Source: Rhynchopus sp. YZ270_cl-10
Taxonomy: Eukaryota; Euglenozoa; Diplonemea; Diplonemida; Diplonemidae
Assembly: GCA_964035575.1 (NCBI GenBank)
Contig: OZ037890.1
Span: forward strand, 496,001-560,000
DNA length: 64,000 nucleotides
Reading direction: 5' to 3'
This document shows, piece by piece, positions 42,308 through 52,243 of the stretch (position 1 is the first letter of the stretch; each line of letters starts with the position of its first letter). Under the pieces are notes generated by a model. It had not been told where the DNA came from, searched no databases, and worked only from the letters and a program-made list of their open reading frames with translations. The translations under genes and the position numbers were made by a program.

Positions 42308-43190
42308 CCAACCTGTCTGAGCTTTTCAACTGTGAAGTGGAAGAGGGCCACTAGTTGTCCTACTTGCGTGTGAAAGGGTCGAGAGTGGAAGCCGTATGGG
42401 ACAGGAGTAGACATGTTTTTGCCCTTGAGCCGTGTTGGCAGCTAACAAGCACTGCTACAGTTGTTCTGTGGATGGATGCAATGCCATTTTGTCTGTGGAT
42501 TGTAGCAAGTGTTAGGGTATGTAAAGTTATTAATTGGGTCGCAAAAATTAGTTGTGTTCTGATTTTGTTTCCCTCAAGAAATTATTTTTTGCGATTCACG
42601 CTATCGGAATTCGTGAATTTGGATTTTGCGTATTTGATGCTTAATACTTTGAGTGTTTATTATACCCCTTCTTTTCGGGATTCAAGGGTGAGATGTGTGT
42701 GGAGCAGGGAGAGCCTGTTGTATATTTGGTTGTGACAGGTAAAGTTTGTAAGGGTGAGGGAAGCAGAATGAATGTCCTTGAGTGCTTAGAATTGATATCG
42801 GTGTTGGGAAACAGTAGAAGAGCAACTGTGCACCTAATCCCATCCCTGGACCAGGGTAGAGATCAGGGCGCAATCCGACATTAACTCTGAAATAATGCTC
42901 TGACTGGAGTGTTTGTGTGTCATTATTGGAGGGAGGAACATCGGCAGTCACTAATCTCCACTCGGAGCCGCGGACACATAGGTAAGGAAGCGTTTATGTC
43001 GTTGTTCACTACGCTTGTTGTTTTTGTTGTTGAATTAAATTTTGAATTTAGCAAGAGAAAATGAACGTAGGGTGCCCCCACTCCTTATTTTTTCAGTAGT
43101 ACCTCCCCACCCTTCGCACTAACGATATGCCACCTTTCCAACACCACCTCCCCCCTTCAGAATAAGGCGAGACACACACTAATTTACACA
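42308..43190. other. Unique-sequence gap between the satellite and the first gene
   Basis: The sequence changes abruptly from satellite to unique DNA after CGTGCGTCTGA. I see no convincing gene. A 126-codon open frame at 42355-42735 has no recognisable domain, no pyrimidine-tract leader and unbiased composition. The last 110 bases hold a pyrimidine tract ending in CAG (43083-43096), a candidate acceptor for the gene at 43191. Confidence 0.6.
43083..43096 (+). promoter_or_regulatory. Pyrimidine tract with AG acceptor, candidate trans-splice site
   Basis: A T-rich tract ends in CAG 95 bases upstream of the ATG at 43191. If this genome uses spliced-leader addition, this is the most likely acceptor for the PKA regulatory-subunit-like gene. 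The identification rests only on tract composition and position. Confidence 0.4.
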
Positions 43191-44849
43191 ATGACCGAGA
43201 CCCCGCAGGGTGTCTTCAGAGACTTCTGCACGCGTCGAAATGTGAAGGCGCCGAACAAGAAGTTTATGAAGATGTTGCATAGCGAAAAGAGCCTTTCGGA
43301 CATAGCGGAGATTGACCTGGGTGGGAACTACTTGGGCACAAAACAGTTTATGGCTGCAGTGGATTTGATGGCGAAGTGCACGAATTTAGTGTCTGTCTGT
43401 GTCGCTGGGCTTTGCTGCTACCAAGCGGACCTGGGCGGCATGTGGCACGGCACCAAGGAGGGGGAAGTACCGACTGGCAACGAGGCATGGTCGCACTTCC
43501 TGGAGATGGTCCGGCACCACCCTTCCATCACAACCCTCGACATCAGCAACAACGACTGTGGGCCGCTTGTGGGGCGCATTCTCGAGAGCACAGTGAAGGA
43601 CAACCAAAACATCACATCGCTCACCTTCAAGAACGTCTTGATTGACGCAGATGCGCTCAATCAGATCAGCTCCCACGTCAAGAAGAACGCTACCACCAAC
43701 AAGGCTGCGGTGTCGAACAGCGAAGAACAACCTCAAAGTCAACCCCAACCTGCGGCAGAAGCTTTTGCTGTAAAAGCTGCCATCCCAGAACCGGAAGAGA
43801 ACCCTTTTGGCAGCACAGAGGCAGAAAAGCCCGAAGCTGCTGAGCGCGAAGACGGCTTCGGCAGTTTCGACAACTTTGCTGCTGAGCATTCTGCTGAGGA
43901 GCCTCTGAAAGTAGGTTTTACGGCATCGACGAATCTTGAGGCAAACCCCAACAACGGCAACAAACAGGCCAAAATGCGCCGTGCAAGCAAAAGTTGCGCC
44001 CCATTTGACCCCGATGAGATCAAGGCGTTTGTCCCAAAGTCATACCCCAAACCACCTGAGGTAGAAGGCATGCTTCGTGTAATGCTGAAGCAAAACCTTC
44101 TCTTCACTCACCTCCAGCAACACGAGCTAGAAGTTGTCATTGGCGCACTCTTCCAACGTGACTACAAGAAGAACGAAGTGGTCATGACTCAAGGCGAAGA
44201 CGGCGACAACATGTACACCATCTCCAAAGGCACTGTCGACATTGTCGTCGACAACGTGAAGGTCGCCCAACGCGGAGAAGGTGTCTCCTTCGGCGAGCTT
44301 GCACTGATGTACAACACTCCACGCAGTGCTACTGTCATCGCTGCCACGAACGTGACAACATGGGGGATCGACCAGGACACCTACAGGAACATCGTGATGT
44401 CCGTCTCCATCAAGAAGCGCATGGAGTACCAGGACGTGCTCGAGAAGATCCCGTTCCTCAGCGGCCTGAAGCCGTATGAGAGGCTGCAGCTCGCTGACGC
44501 TCTTGAGACACAAGAATGGAACGAAGATGATGTGCTCCTAGAGTTCGACCAGCCAGGCGAATACATGTACATTGTGCTTGCCGGTACCGTAGACGTCATC
44601 GGCAGGGAGAACGGTGAAAAGGTCTTCGTCTGTCAGTTTGATGCCGGCAAACACTTTGGCGAGCTTGAGTTCCTGAACAACCACAGGACAGTTGCAGATG
44701 TCGTAGCAAAAACGAAGGTGCGCACCGCGAGACTCCGGAGTGGACACTTCGAGCTCTGTTTGGGTCCCATCAAAGACGTGCTCTTGAGCAATATGCAAAC
44801 CGAGGAATACACCTACTACCGGCAGAAGTCGTGCAGGGTAGACAAGTAA
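43191..44849 (+). CDS. PKA regulatory-subunit-like protein with N-terminal leucine-rich region
   Basis: The 552-residue protein is expected to bind and inhibit a protein kinase A catalytic subunit until a nucleotide or nucleoside ligand releases it. Residues 1-170 contain leucine-rich-like repeats (IAEIDLGGNYLG, ITTLDISNNDCG, ITSLTFKNVLID). An acidic, low-complexity linker follows, with an inhibitor-type RRAS at 263-266. Two cyclic-nucleotide-binding domains come next. Domain A keeps the canonical phosphate-binding cassette FGELALMYNTPRSATV (367-382, Glu369 and Arg378). Domain B reads FGELEFLNNHRTVADV (489-504); the position of the usual Arg holds Thr500, and the usual Ala is Glu493. The leucine-rich N-terminus and altered cassettes recall kinetoplastid PKA regulatory subunits, which respond to purine nucleosides instead of cAMP; that is family knowledge from memory. 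Domain A looks closer to a cAMP site than I would expect for that group. The gene appears intronless, and the start is the first in-frame ATG after the pyrimidine tract. Confidence 0.88.
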   Translation: MTETPQGVFRDFCTRRNVKAPNKKFMKMLHSEKSLSDIAEIDLGGNYLGTKQFMAAVDLMAKCTNLVSVCVAGLCCYQADLGGMWHGTKEGEVPTGNEAWSHFLEMVRHHPSITTLDISNNDCGPLVGRILESTVKDNQNITSLTFKNVLIDADALNQISSHVKKNATTNKAAVSNSEEQPQSQPQPAAEAFAVKAAIPEPEENPFGSTEAEKPEAAEREDGFGSFDNFAAEHSAEEPLKVGFTASTNLEANPNNGNKQAKMRRASKSCAPFDPDEIKAFVPKSYPKPPEVEGMLRVMLKQNLLFTHLQQHELEVVIGALFQRDYKKNEVVMTQGEDGDNMYTISKGTVDIVVDNVKVAQRGEGVSFGELALMYNTPRSATVIAATNVTTWGIDQDTYRNIVMSVSIKKRMEYQDVLEKIPFLSGLKPYERLQLADALETQEWNEDDVLLEFDQPGEYMYIVLAGTVDVIGRENGEKVFVCQFDAGKHFGELEFLNNHRTVADVVAKTKVRTARLRSGHFELCLGPIKDVLLSNMQTEEYTYYRQKSCRVDK

Positions 44850-45602
44850 GCGACCACTGCATCTATTAATATTATGATTCTTCTTGCAACTATTTGTGTC
44901 CTTTTTAACGCATTTCTTTGGTATTGGGTGGCAGCTGCACATATCTCACGATTCTGCCTATGCGAATCACTGGTATCTATGTACTATCCCAGTGTTCCGC
45001 GTGCCGTGGGTTCTTTGGATTATTATCAGCACTCCCCAAATTGTCTTTTTCTAATTTGTTTGCAATGTGTGCATGAGAGGCGTTCGATTTTGTCTTTGTT
45101 TCTGGTTTTCTATTGTTATTGACGCAACTAAAACAAAATATGGACGCGGACCATGTGTTGCGTTCCACCTGTCTATTGATCCCACTTCCTTTAATTAGTG
45201 GTTGACTGACGCAGTTTCGCAGACTCTTCTAACGAAACCCTTTTTCAATAGAGTGCTTCTAAGAGTGCCATATGTCACAATAATGACACGGCCTCTCAAA
45301 CGCAATGGCAAATAAAGAGGTGCAACGCAGTACTCCCACTCCGCGTCTCACCGCATATGGCCAAACATATCCGCTTGGTCTCATATGCACTTCACCCCCT
45401 TGGCTTCCGCCAATGGATTCAGACGCCCTTCCCCTATGACTCAAGTAACCCCATTTTTTTTCTCCCCTTCTACTCCAATTACGTGAGGCACAGTAGTCGT
45501 TCAAATTTTAATTTTTTGTTCTCTCCTCCTTCCTCATTACTTCTCCGAAAAACACAAGCAGGCTATATTTTTTTTTTTTTTTTTGTTTTTTTATTTTAAT
45601 AA
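44850..45602. other. Intergenic region with T-rich leader
   Basis: I see no gene in this 753-base stretch. It contains a small inverted repeat around 45274-45289 (TGTCA, six bases, TGACA) and becomes pyrimidine-rich after about 45460. It ends in a nearly pure T tract (about 45568-45600) directly before the next ATG. There is no AG between that tract and the ATG; the nearest acceptor-like sequence is AAGCAG just upstream (about 45556-45561), so the T tract would lie in the 5' UTR. Confidence 0.55.
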
Positions 45603-46781
45603 ATGCCTCATCTCCCGACTAACGGGACGGCAAATTGGCCGACGCGTCGGGTGTCTCAACCTATCTCGAGTGGGTCCCGTTCTGGAAGCGCTGGGCGTGT
45701 CGCACAGACAGCGCAGACACACACCGCTAGACAACACACTGCAACACCTGTCTCGAATTTGAGGCGAGGGATGGCGGAGTTTAGACAAACGCTGTCACCA
45801 CCGCTTGCGGCTGTTGCGGAGCCTCAGGAGCACTTTGCACAAGAGGTGAAAACACTGACCGCACGCCACGTCGACGACGTGCAATTCCAGATGTCCTGCG
45901 GCGTGCGCCCTGCCTCTGCCGCAGCCTCGACAGCTGCATGCAGGAAGGTAGCCCTTGTTGTTGGCATCGACACATACCGCTCCTTTGGCGTCCGTCAGGA
46001 CAGCGTTGAGGACGCACTGAAGATCAAAGAGGTGCTCTCACAGCTTGGCTACAACGTATCCACCCTCTTCAACCAGGACGCCACACGAGCCAACATCGAC
46101 GCCGCTGTACGCTCCCTTGCAGGCCCCGCAAGCACGCCAGCGTTCTTCGTTCTCTTCCTCTCCACATTATGCTTCAAAACCGAACCCTCCTGCGGCGGTG
46201 CCATGCTCGCAGCCTGCCACGACAGCAGCGTTGATGCAGGGGAAACCAGCTTCGTCAACCTCAGCACCGTCCTCGACGACACACCGAGCTACCTGCGGTG
46301 TGTCATCTGCGATCCGAGCTATGCAACAACACTGCAGCGGGTTGCGATCATGAATATGCTTAAGGCGGCAGACGCTACTGTCAACGAAGGAGACCCTGAG
46401 CCAATTGAAGAGCCTGCACTGCGGCAACCACACCAACAGCAACAGCAACAACCTCAACCTCAATCTCAAGCACCCCCTCAGAAGAAGCGCACCTCAGGTG
46501 GTGTACCCTCGAATCTCCCAGGTGTAGGTGTCGAGTTAGCAGACTTCTCGCACAAAGGCATCAAAGGCGTGAAAGTCGTCACCACACGTGCAAAAGGACC
46601 CGCAGAGAAGGCAGGTCTCAATCCAGGTGACGTGATCCTCGCAGTCCGTGGGCGTGCTGTCTCTACACGCGGCGATTTCAGGTCAATTCTGCAGGAGTTT
46701 TCCAGGGGTGACACCGTAGATGCAACAGTTGCCCCATCGGATGGTTCACCCATTTCAACTCACGTTATTCATCTGGAATAG
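45603..46781 (+). CDS. Degenerate caspase-fold (C14-like) protein fused to a C-terminal PDZ domain
   Basis: This is a 392-residue protein. Residues 1-114 are basic and Ser/Thr/Gln-rich. Residues 115 to about 250 resemble the p20 region of caspase-like peptidases: KVALVVGIDTYRSF is the first strand, then VEDALKIKEVLSQLGYNV, then a hydrophobic strand. Where active members have SGHG, this protein reads FLSTLCF, placing Leu189 at the catalytic His. The strand that should end in the catalytic Cys reads CVICDPSYA (233-241), with Cys236 out of register with the usual DxC arrangement. It is therefore probably not a working protease, though Cys236 keeps this uncertain. A Pro/Gln-rich linker (about 265-298) leads to a PDZ domain (about 307-385) of the HtrA/Ctp type, with KAGLNPGDVILAVRGRAV as its core. 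A scaffold role is inference. No transmembrane segment or signal peptide is evident. Confidence 0.75.
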   Translation: MPHLPTNGTANWPTRRVSQPISSGSRSGSAGRVAQTAQTHTARQHTATPVSNLRRGMAEFRQTLSPPLAAVAEPQEHFAQEVKTLTARHVDDVQFQMSCGVRPASAAASTAACRKVALVVGIDTYRSFGVRQDSVEDALKIKEVLSQLGYNVSTLFNQDATRANIDAAVRSLAGPASTPAFFVLFLSTLCFKTEPSCGGAMLAACHDSSVDAGETSFVNLSTVLDDTPSYLRCVICDPSYATTLQRVAIMNMLKAADATVNEGDPEPIEEPALRQPHQQQQQQPQPQSQAPPQKKRTSGGVPSNLPGVGVELADFSHKGIKGVKVVTTRAKGPAEKAGLNPGDVILAVRGRAVSTRGDFRSILQEFSRGDTVDATVAPSDGSPISTHVIHLE

Positions 46782-47643
46782 TTTGGGGTAGAAACATGGA
46801 GATATTGTAGACTTTTTTGAAAATGAATTTGTTTTAGATTACCATTTCGATGCTAATGTATTGCACAAAAAAAACGTAGACGGAAATATTGATTTTCGTT
46901 TTTTCGTGTTTGTTTTTTTTATATTCCTTGTGAAAAGCCATCTGAAGAGATGAAAAAGACTTTGACGGCAAAAGAGAGGGGGAGACTGCACTGATACGAT
47001 TAAATTTAAAGAGTATTTTCAGAGAATAAATTAATTTGAAGGAGTTGAGTTTGAATGTACGCCACCTGATTTCGACCCATGTTACCGGTGTTTACCGGTG
47101 TTAAACGGCAGCAAACACCGGCAAACATGAGCGAAAGTCAGGTGGGTATGGACAAATTTATTATTTTTCTATTTTTCTATTATTGACTTTGGTGTATACC
47201 CCGTGCAGAAGGAACAAAAAGAACTGTTTGATACCCTTTTTCAGTTTTCAACAACCCCACAAAAAGGAGGCCAACCAATTCTTAGACATCTCCCCTTACC
47301 TCCCCGAATATCCCAAATTAGATTAGATTTGCCAAAAAAAAAAGAAGATTTTTTTTTCTTTCTATTTTGCTTTCTTTTGGTCAGCTCTCGCACCCCCCCC
47401 CTTTTTTACACCATTTCGCATGACACCATCACCTCCAGCACCTAGGTCGATCCTTTGGGGTACACATTTTTCCTCAACTCCTCATTTTTTTCTCCAAAAA
47501 CGAGTACTAAAAAATGAGGCTTCCATAAAAAGCTTTTTTCCCCTTTCTTTATGAGGGGCTTTTGATATCCCTCAACTGCAAAGCTTTCTGTTTGCTCTCT
47601 TCTCATTTGAGAAAAAAGAACCTACTCTTTCATAACAAACCTT
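46782..47643. other. Intergenic region with an 82-bp fold-back repeat
   Basis: No gene is evident in these 862 bases. They contain AT-rich sequence, the fold-back element at 47063-47144, and a pyrimidine-rich leader from about 47330 to 47640 with several AG dinucleotides before the next ATG. The short open frame at 47203-47445 is low complexity and not supported. Confidence 0.6.
47063..47144. repeat. 82-bp fold-back (inverted-repeat) element
   Basis: The left arm starts CACCTGATTTCG and continues through CATGTT and CCGGTGTTT. The right arm is its imperfect reverse complement, ending CGAAAGTCAGGTG. The arms are about 34 bases with a few mismatches and a one-base gap, separated by a short loop. 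It could be a miniature transposable element or a transcribed hairpin. No clear target duplication is visible. Confidence 0.65.
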
Positions 47644-49938
47644 ATGAGAGCTTCCACCTTGATGCTTCATGAGGAATCGTTTGGGGATGAGCTTGACACG
47701 ATTCATTCACATACCACTGTTGATACTGTACCGCCACCTCCTTATCGAGCGACACATGAACATGGGACTGCATCCGACCACCCCCACCCACAACGTGCAC
47801 ACTCCTACGCACCCACTGTGAACGACCCTCCTCAAGAACCGTTTTCTCCGTTTACTGCATCGACCCCAACGGACGGAGATGAAGGGGAGGGTGAGTTCGA
47901 GGATGAGCTAGAAGATGATGATGATGATGATGATGACGAAGATGAGTCAGAGCCTCCCCACGACGGTCTTGTGTTGAGCAAAAAGAGGCGATGCACGGAC
48001 GTTATTTTTGTGGTAGTTTTTGTGGTGTTGGCTGGTGTTTGGGGTTTTATGGGGTATTTTGTTACATTCAAAAAAGGTGCCGCTGTGGACCGGGTTGGAC
48101 GCCCTTTGGATCATGAAGGTAATGCCTGTGGGTTTGGAAATTTCTCTGCAAAAAGCTTTGTGATTGACCCGTCGGTGTACGTAGAGACAGCGGCACCCTT
48201 GCTATGCCACACAGAATGCCCGCAGCAGAACACAACGATATGCATGCATAACATTCCGACAGTGTGCTTCACCGTGTCGGAGGCGACAACAGGTGTTCTG
48301 CACACCTGTTTTTTGTCTTCATCAGGTTCTATCCCTGTGCAACTGCCAGAGTCAATTTTTTTTGAAGTAAATCTGCTCCGAACAGAAATTCTCTGTGCAT
48401 TAGCAACAGTGTCTGGAGTGTCCATATTGTATCTGTTCTTTATGCGTGGGCCCACTGCGTTCATGATGTACTTCAGTTTGGTGGGGGTGTTGCTCGCATT
48501 GTGTGGAGCAGGGTTTCGTATGTTGGTGCAGTTTCAACGGTTTTCGCAGAAGAATGCAGAGCTTTCGCTCATCTTTGCTGGCTCCTTTGTGATTCTCGTG
48601 ATCCTCACCGCTGTGTACGCTGGGGTGGCGTTCTGGGCAATGAGCTTCGGACGGGAGGAGTTCTTTGTTGTGAAGGAGCTGGTCTCGCTGGGTGTCTCCT
48701 TCATTCTACCATGTGCGTCGGTCTCGTCTTCAGTGCGCCCTATTGCGACGGTGCTGGTCGCGCAGGTATTAGTGATGGGGGTGGTCATGTACTATTGTGT
48801 GTATGTGCTGCTGATCTCGGGGCTTGGGGAGTTTTCTAATGTGGGCGCTGTTGCAGACAACACGACAGTTGTGGTGGGGTTTTGGGTGCAGGATTTGACG
48901 TGGTATTACCCGGGGCAGGGGGTGAACTTCTTTTTGTGCTGCGTTGCAGTGTCCTTCATTAAGGCAGTGGCGTCGTGCATGTGGAGCGTGCAGCTGTGTT
49001 CGTGGTACACATCGCAGCCGATGATCTCTGCTGTGCCCAAACACATCCAAGCTGTACACGGCTGCGGCCTTCTCTACGTGCTGCGGTACCATATGGGGTC
49101 ATGCATGCTGCAGGCAGTGTCGCACTTCTTCCTCGGCATCGTAGCATTCCTTCGTTCGATGTGCGGCAGCACGCTGGGCCCCATGCTCTTTGCACCATCC
49201 GTCTTCTGCGCCACCGCCATGGAAGGCACGCCCCTAGGAAAGAGTGCGACCCACCTCCGAAGCGCACTCCGACAGTTCTGCGGCAGTGAGATCCGCAACG
49301 GGGTGCAGACAGTCAAATTCTTTGAAGGCTGTTTGGTGGTGGTACGGCTGTGTCTGTCACTGACGACTGCGGTGGGGCTGTGGAATGCTATGTACTTCGT
49401 GTACGACGGGAACACCATCGTGGTGGGGGGCGGGGTGCTGTTCATGCTCGCCTTTGGCTGCTACGAGGTCGTGGACATTGCAGTGACCGCAGTGGAGACG
49501 GTGCCTATGGGGCTGCTGTATCTCTACATCCTAGACACCCAACAAGACTCGGACATCCCACAACACTACGTACCCGCCTGCCTCGCCGACATCCTCTCTG
49601 CCTGTGAATTCCACTTCGACGCCCAAGACGTCCTCACCGGTGGAGAGGAAGGTGTCCGCTCAGGATCCCTCCTCAGCACTCAGCAAAAGGTCAGCACTGT
49701 CCCCGTGGTCTACGAACGGAACCCCTCCCTCGCGCATATCTCCCACACACAGCGAAGGCGCACCACGCGTACCTCTTTTGTCCACAGCGTCTCAGACGGA
49801 TCCAAACGAGAAGCCTGGGCAGGCACCAACGACATTGAATATGAAGTCAAGACGGAGGCGATAGAAGACCGAGAACGAGAAGAGGGAAAAGGAGAAGAAC
49901 TGAGAGTAGAAGAATCCCACTCTATCGATAATGTCTGA
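47644..49938 (+). CDS. Choline-transporter-like membrane protein (SLC44/CTL family)
   Basis: The 764-residue polytopic membrane protein probably carries choline or a related organic cation across the plasma or an organellar membrane. The cytosolic N-terminus (1-118) is Pro/His-rich with an acidic run of Asp and Glu around residues 85-102. Transmembrane helix 1 is about 119-140, followed by GRPLDHEGNACG, the family-typical DxxGNxCG segment, and a Cys-rich extracellular loop to about residue 235. Further hydrophobic helices occur in the FMMYF, LSLIFAGSF, VLVAQVLVMG, FFLCCVAVSF, LGIVAFLRSM, FEGCLVVVRL and VLFMLAFGC regions, giving about ten in all. The C-terminal segment IAVTAVETVPMGLLYLYILD resembles the conserved end of CTL proteins. 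A charged tail of about 120 residues follows. Length agrees with the family. Substrate is inferred from family only. Confidence 0.82.
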   Translation: MRASTLMLHEESFGDELDTIHSHTTVDTVPPPPYRATHEHGTASDHPHPQRAHSYAPTVNDPPQEPFSPFTASTPTDGDEGEGEFEDELEDDDDDDDDEDESEPPHDGLVLSKKRRCTDVIFVVVFVVLAGVWGFMGYFVTFKKGAAVDRVGRPLDHEGNACGFGNFSAKSFVIDPSVYVETAAPLLCHTECPQQNTTICMHNIPTVCFTVSEATTGVLHTCFLSSSGSIPVQLPESIFFEVNLLRTEILCALATVSGVSILYLFFMRGPTAFMMYFSLVGVLLALCGAGFRMLVQFQRFSQKNAELSLIFAGSFVILVILTAVYAGVAFWAMSFGREEFFVVKELVSLGVSFILPCASVSSSVRPIATVLVAQVLVMGVVMYYCVYVLLISGLGEFSNVGAVADNTTVVVGFWVQDLTWYYPGQGVNFFLCCVAVSFIKAVASCMWSVQLCSWYTSQPMISAVPKHIQAVHGCGLLYVLRYHMGSCMLQAVSHFFLGIVAFLRSMCGSTLGPMLFAPSVFCATAMEGTPLGKSATHLRSALRQFCGSEIRNGVQTVKFFEGCLVVVRLCLSLTTAVGLWNAMYFVYDGNTIVVGGGVLFMLAFGCYEVVDIAVTAVETVPMGLLYLYILDTQQDSDIPQHYVPACLADILSACEFHFDAQDVLTGGEEGVRSGSLLSTQQKVSTVPVVYERNPSLAHISHTQRRRTTRTSFVHSVSDGSKREAWAGTNDIEYEVKTEAIEDREREEGKGEELRVEESHSIDNV

Positions 49939-50808
49939 AGAAAAAAGGGGGAATGCCATTTGGGAATTAAGGAGGAGGGGGGATAGGGGAATTTTTTTTC
50001 CCTTCTCTTTTCCGTTCTGATTTTGGTCTAGGTTGCCGTTTTCGTTTGCCCCCCTGCACTATTTTCCTCTCTACGTTAATTCGAGGAGCGGATCCATTTT
50101 TTTTAAAAACAAACCCTTTCCAGGGTCTCTCTTTTTGCCGCCACTAGGACTTCCCAGTAGGACTGAAAAAAAAAGAAAGTTTTTCTGACCTCAATACCCC
50201 CAAACTACACGATTTTCAGGCATTTTTTTGGTAGAACAACTATTTTTCGTGTCTTTTTGGTGTTTTCCACTCTCTACTCTCTACCTGGTGGTCTAAACGG
50301 CCTGCTTCCATGGTGGGAACCGCCTGGGAGCAATGGACTGGCAGGTGTAACACGCGAGCTGTCGATGCGTTGGTCCCGGTGCTGTAGTCGTCAAAACTAA
50401 TAAGAGTCCTGACATCTTTATTTGATCCCACAAATGAATCAACAAGGAAGAGAATTATCGGCAACAATTTCCCCTTCCGCATCTCTACTTCTTCGCGGAA
50501 CTTACCCGTGAAAGCCCTGGCTGGGTTGCCAGCTGGAAGTCCTTGTTCGACACGTTTCTCCCTGACTGTTTCTTCCCGATGACTATTTGTCTGCAAGAGA
50601 ACTGCGTGGCGGGACTCTTATGGCGTCCTCTGCTAATGATAACTCGTATTGTTAACTCATTGTTTTTTTAATCCCTGCTTTTTTTCCCGTTTTCCCCGTT
50701 TTCCCTGTTTCCCCGTTTTCCACCATTTTAGACACCCTCCGTACAGTTTTTATTTCATCTTTCACACACTTGACATAACCCTTTTCTCGTTGTTACGACG
50801 TTTTTCTC
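49939..50808. other. Intergenic region with pyrimidine-rich leader
   Basis: I see no supported gene in these 870 bases. An antisense open frame of 118 codons at 50240-50596 has no recognisable domain. No tRNA-like A and B boxes were found. The downstream part contains a tandemly repeated pyrimidine tract (50678-50731). Confidence 0.55.
50678..50731 (+). promoter_or_regulatory. Pyrimidine tract ending in TTTTAG, candidate splice acceptor
   Basis: About five imperfect copies of GTTTTCCCC end in CCATTTTAG, 77 bases upstream of the kelch-gene ATG. This is the clearest acceptor-like tract in the cluster and fits either trans-splicing or a 5' UTR intron. Confidence 0.45.
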
Positions 50809-52205
50809 ATGACCGCAGCACTCCCCCCAGCAGAGCCGTATGGACTGCATGCAGGTGTGTCCCCTACCCCATCTGCGACGCAGGTCTTGGAGGGGTTCTC
50901 GCTGTCGCATTTCGGTGCAGGACGTGCCATGTCGCGCACTGCGGAGTGCAGCCGGTCTCGGTGTGGTGCAGCGAAGCACCAGGGCAGGCTGTACCTCTTT
51001 GGCGGCAGTGGCATGCCTGACCGCTTCAGCGGGGGGCGGCTCCGCTCTGACGTGAGTTGTGTTGACATTGCGACTGGTGTGTGGAGCGATCTTGTGTGCA
51101 CTGGGGCTGCGTTTCCCTCTGCTCGCATGCATCATGCAACATGCGCACGAGATGGGTTTCTTGTAGTGCACGGTGGTGTCGACGCGGCAGGAACCATTCT
51201 CTCAGACATGTGGGCCCTGCAGCTTAACGACCCCCTCCACGAATGGACAAAGGTCACCCTCCGCAGTGACAGCTGCACGCCACCTGCGCTAGCCTCGCAT
51301 GCCTGCACGGTCTCGCATGGCTGTCTTCTGCTGCACGGTGGACACACCAACGCACTCTCCCCAACACTCTATCGCTTCACCTTCAAAACCCAGGTCCTAG
51401 AAGAAGTGCCCTGTGCGAATACCGGGCCGCTTCTGCAGAACCATACCTTAGAGGTCTTTGGGTCGACGTTGTATGCGTTTGGTGGGGAGACGTATCATCA
51501 AGGAAGCCATGAGGCGGTGAACAACCAGCTGTTCTGCTGCAATTTGAACAGCGGAGTGTGGCGGGCTGTGGCGTTTAAGCTGCGAGGCGGTGGGGATGAA
51601 TTTCGGGATTTTTTGCAACGCCCGATGTTGATGGAGTGTGTACGGCAGACGAGGCAGCTGTGGGTGGTGGGGGCGGGGCGGGTGTACTTCGCAGCACTGC
51701 CTGAGGAGAAGGCGGAGGCGGTGTTCTTTCACACCCATTCGCATCCGTGCAACTTCCCTGAGGCTAGGGTTCATGCTGTGACTACTACGGTGGGTCGTGC
51801 CCTGTGGGTGATGTTCGGCGAAGAGAACGTTGACACCTCCCGCAGCAACGAAGTCAACACCGCCCTCCGCCTCTCACAACACCTCGCAGAAGACCACGTC
51901 ACCACCCGCCGCTGCTTCGAAGACGTCTGCGTCTACTCAATAGACACCGGAGCCTTCACCTCCTCACACGAAACCTTCTCCGCCGTAAAACATTCCTACG
52001 CTGAACCCACAAGCCGCATCACATCCACCCAGCTTGCGACTCCAGTACAAAGTGGTCTCCACCAGACCTGTAAGGTAATGCATGCGTTTGATATCTTTAG
52101 AAATTTCCTAAATTTTGGAACGGAAAATAACGTCAAATTCAAGAAAAACTAAGACAATAACCTGAATAACATTGTTTAGATGAACTGTGGTGTGGGAAAT
52201 TCAGC

Positions 52206-52243
<38 letters not shown>

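Noticed and set aside
42355-42735. 126-codon open frame next to the satellite
   Set aside because: It has no recognisable domain or leader and chance-like composition; it is just an open stretch of T-rich DNA.
50500-50560. tRNA-like T-arm (TTGTTCGACAC)
   Set aside because: There is no matching A box, acceptor stem or GGTTCGA-type B box, and no cloverleaf could be drawn.
50240-50596. Antisense 118-codon open frame
   Set aside because: There is no domain or homologue I recognise, it is opposite to the gene cluster's direction, and it has no pyrimidine leader on its own strand.
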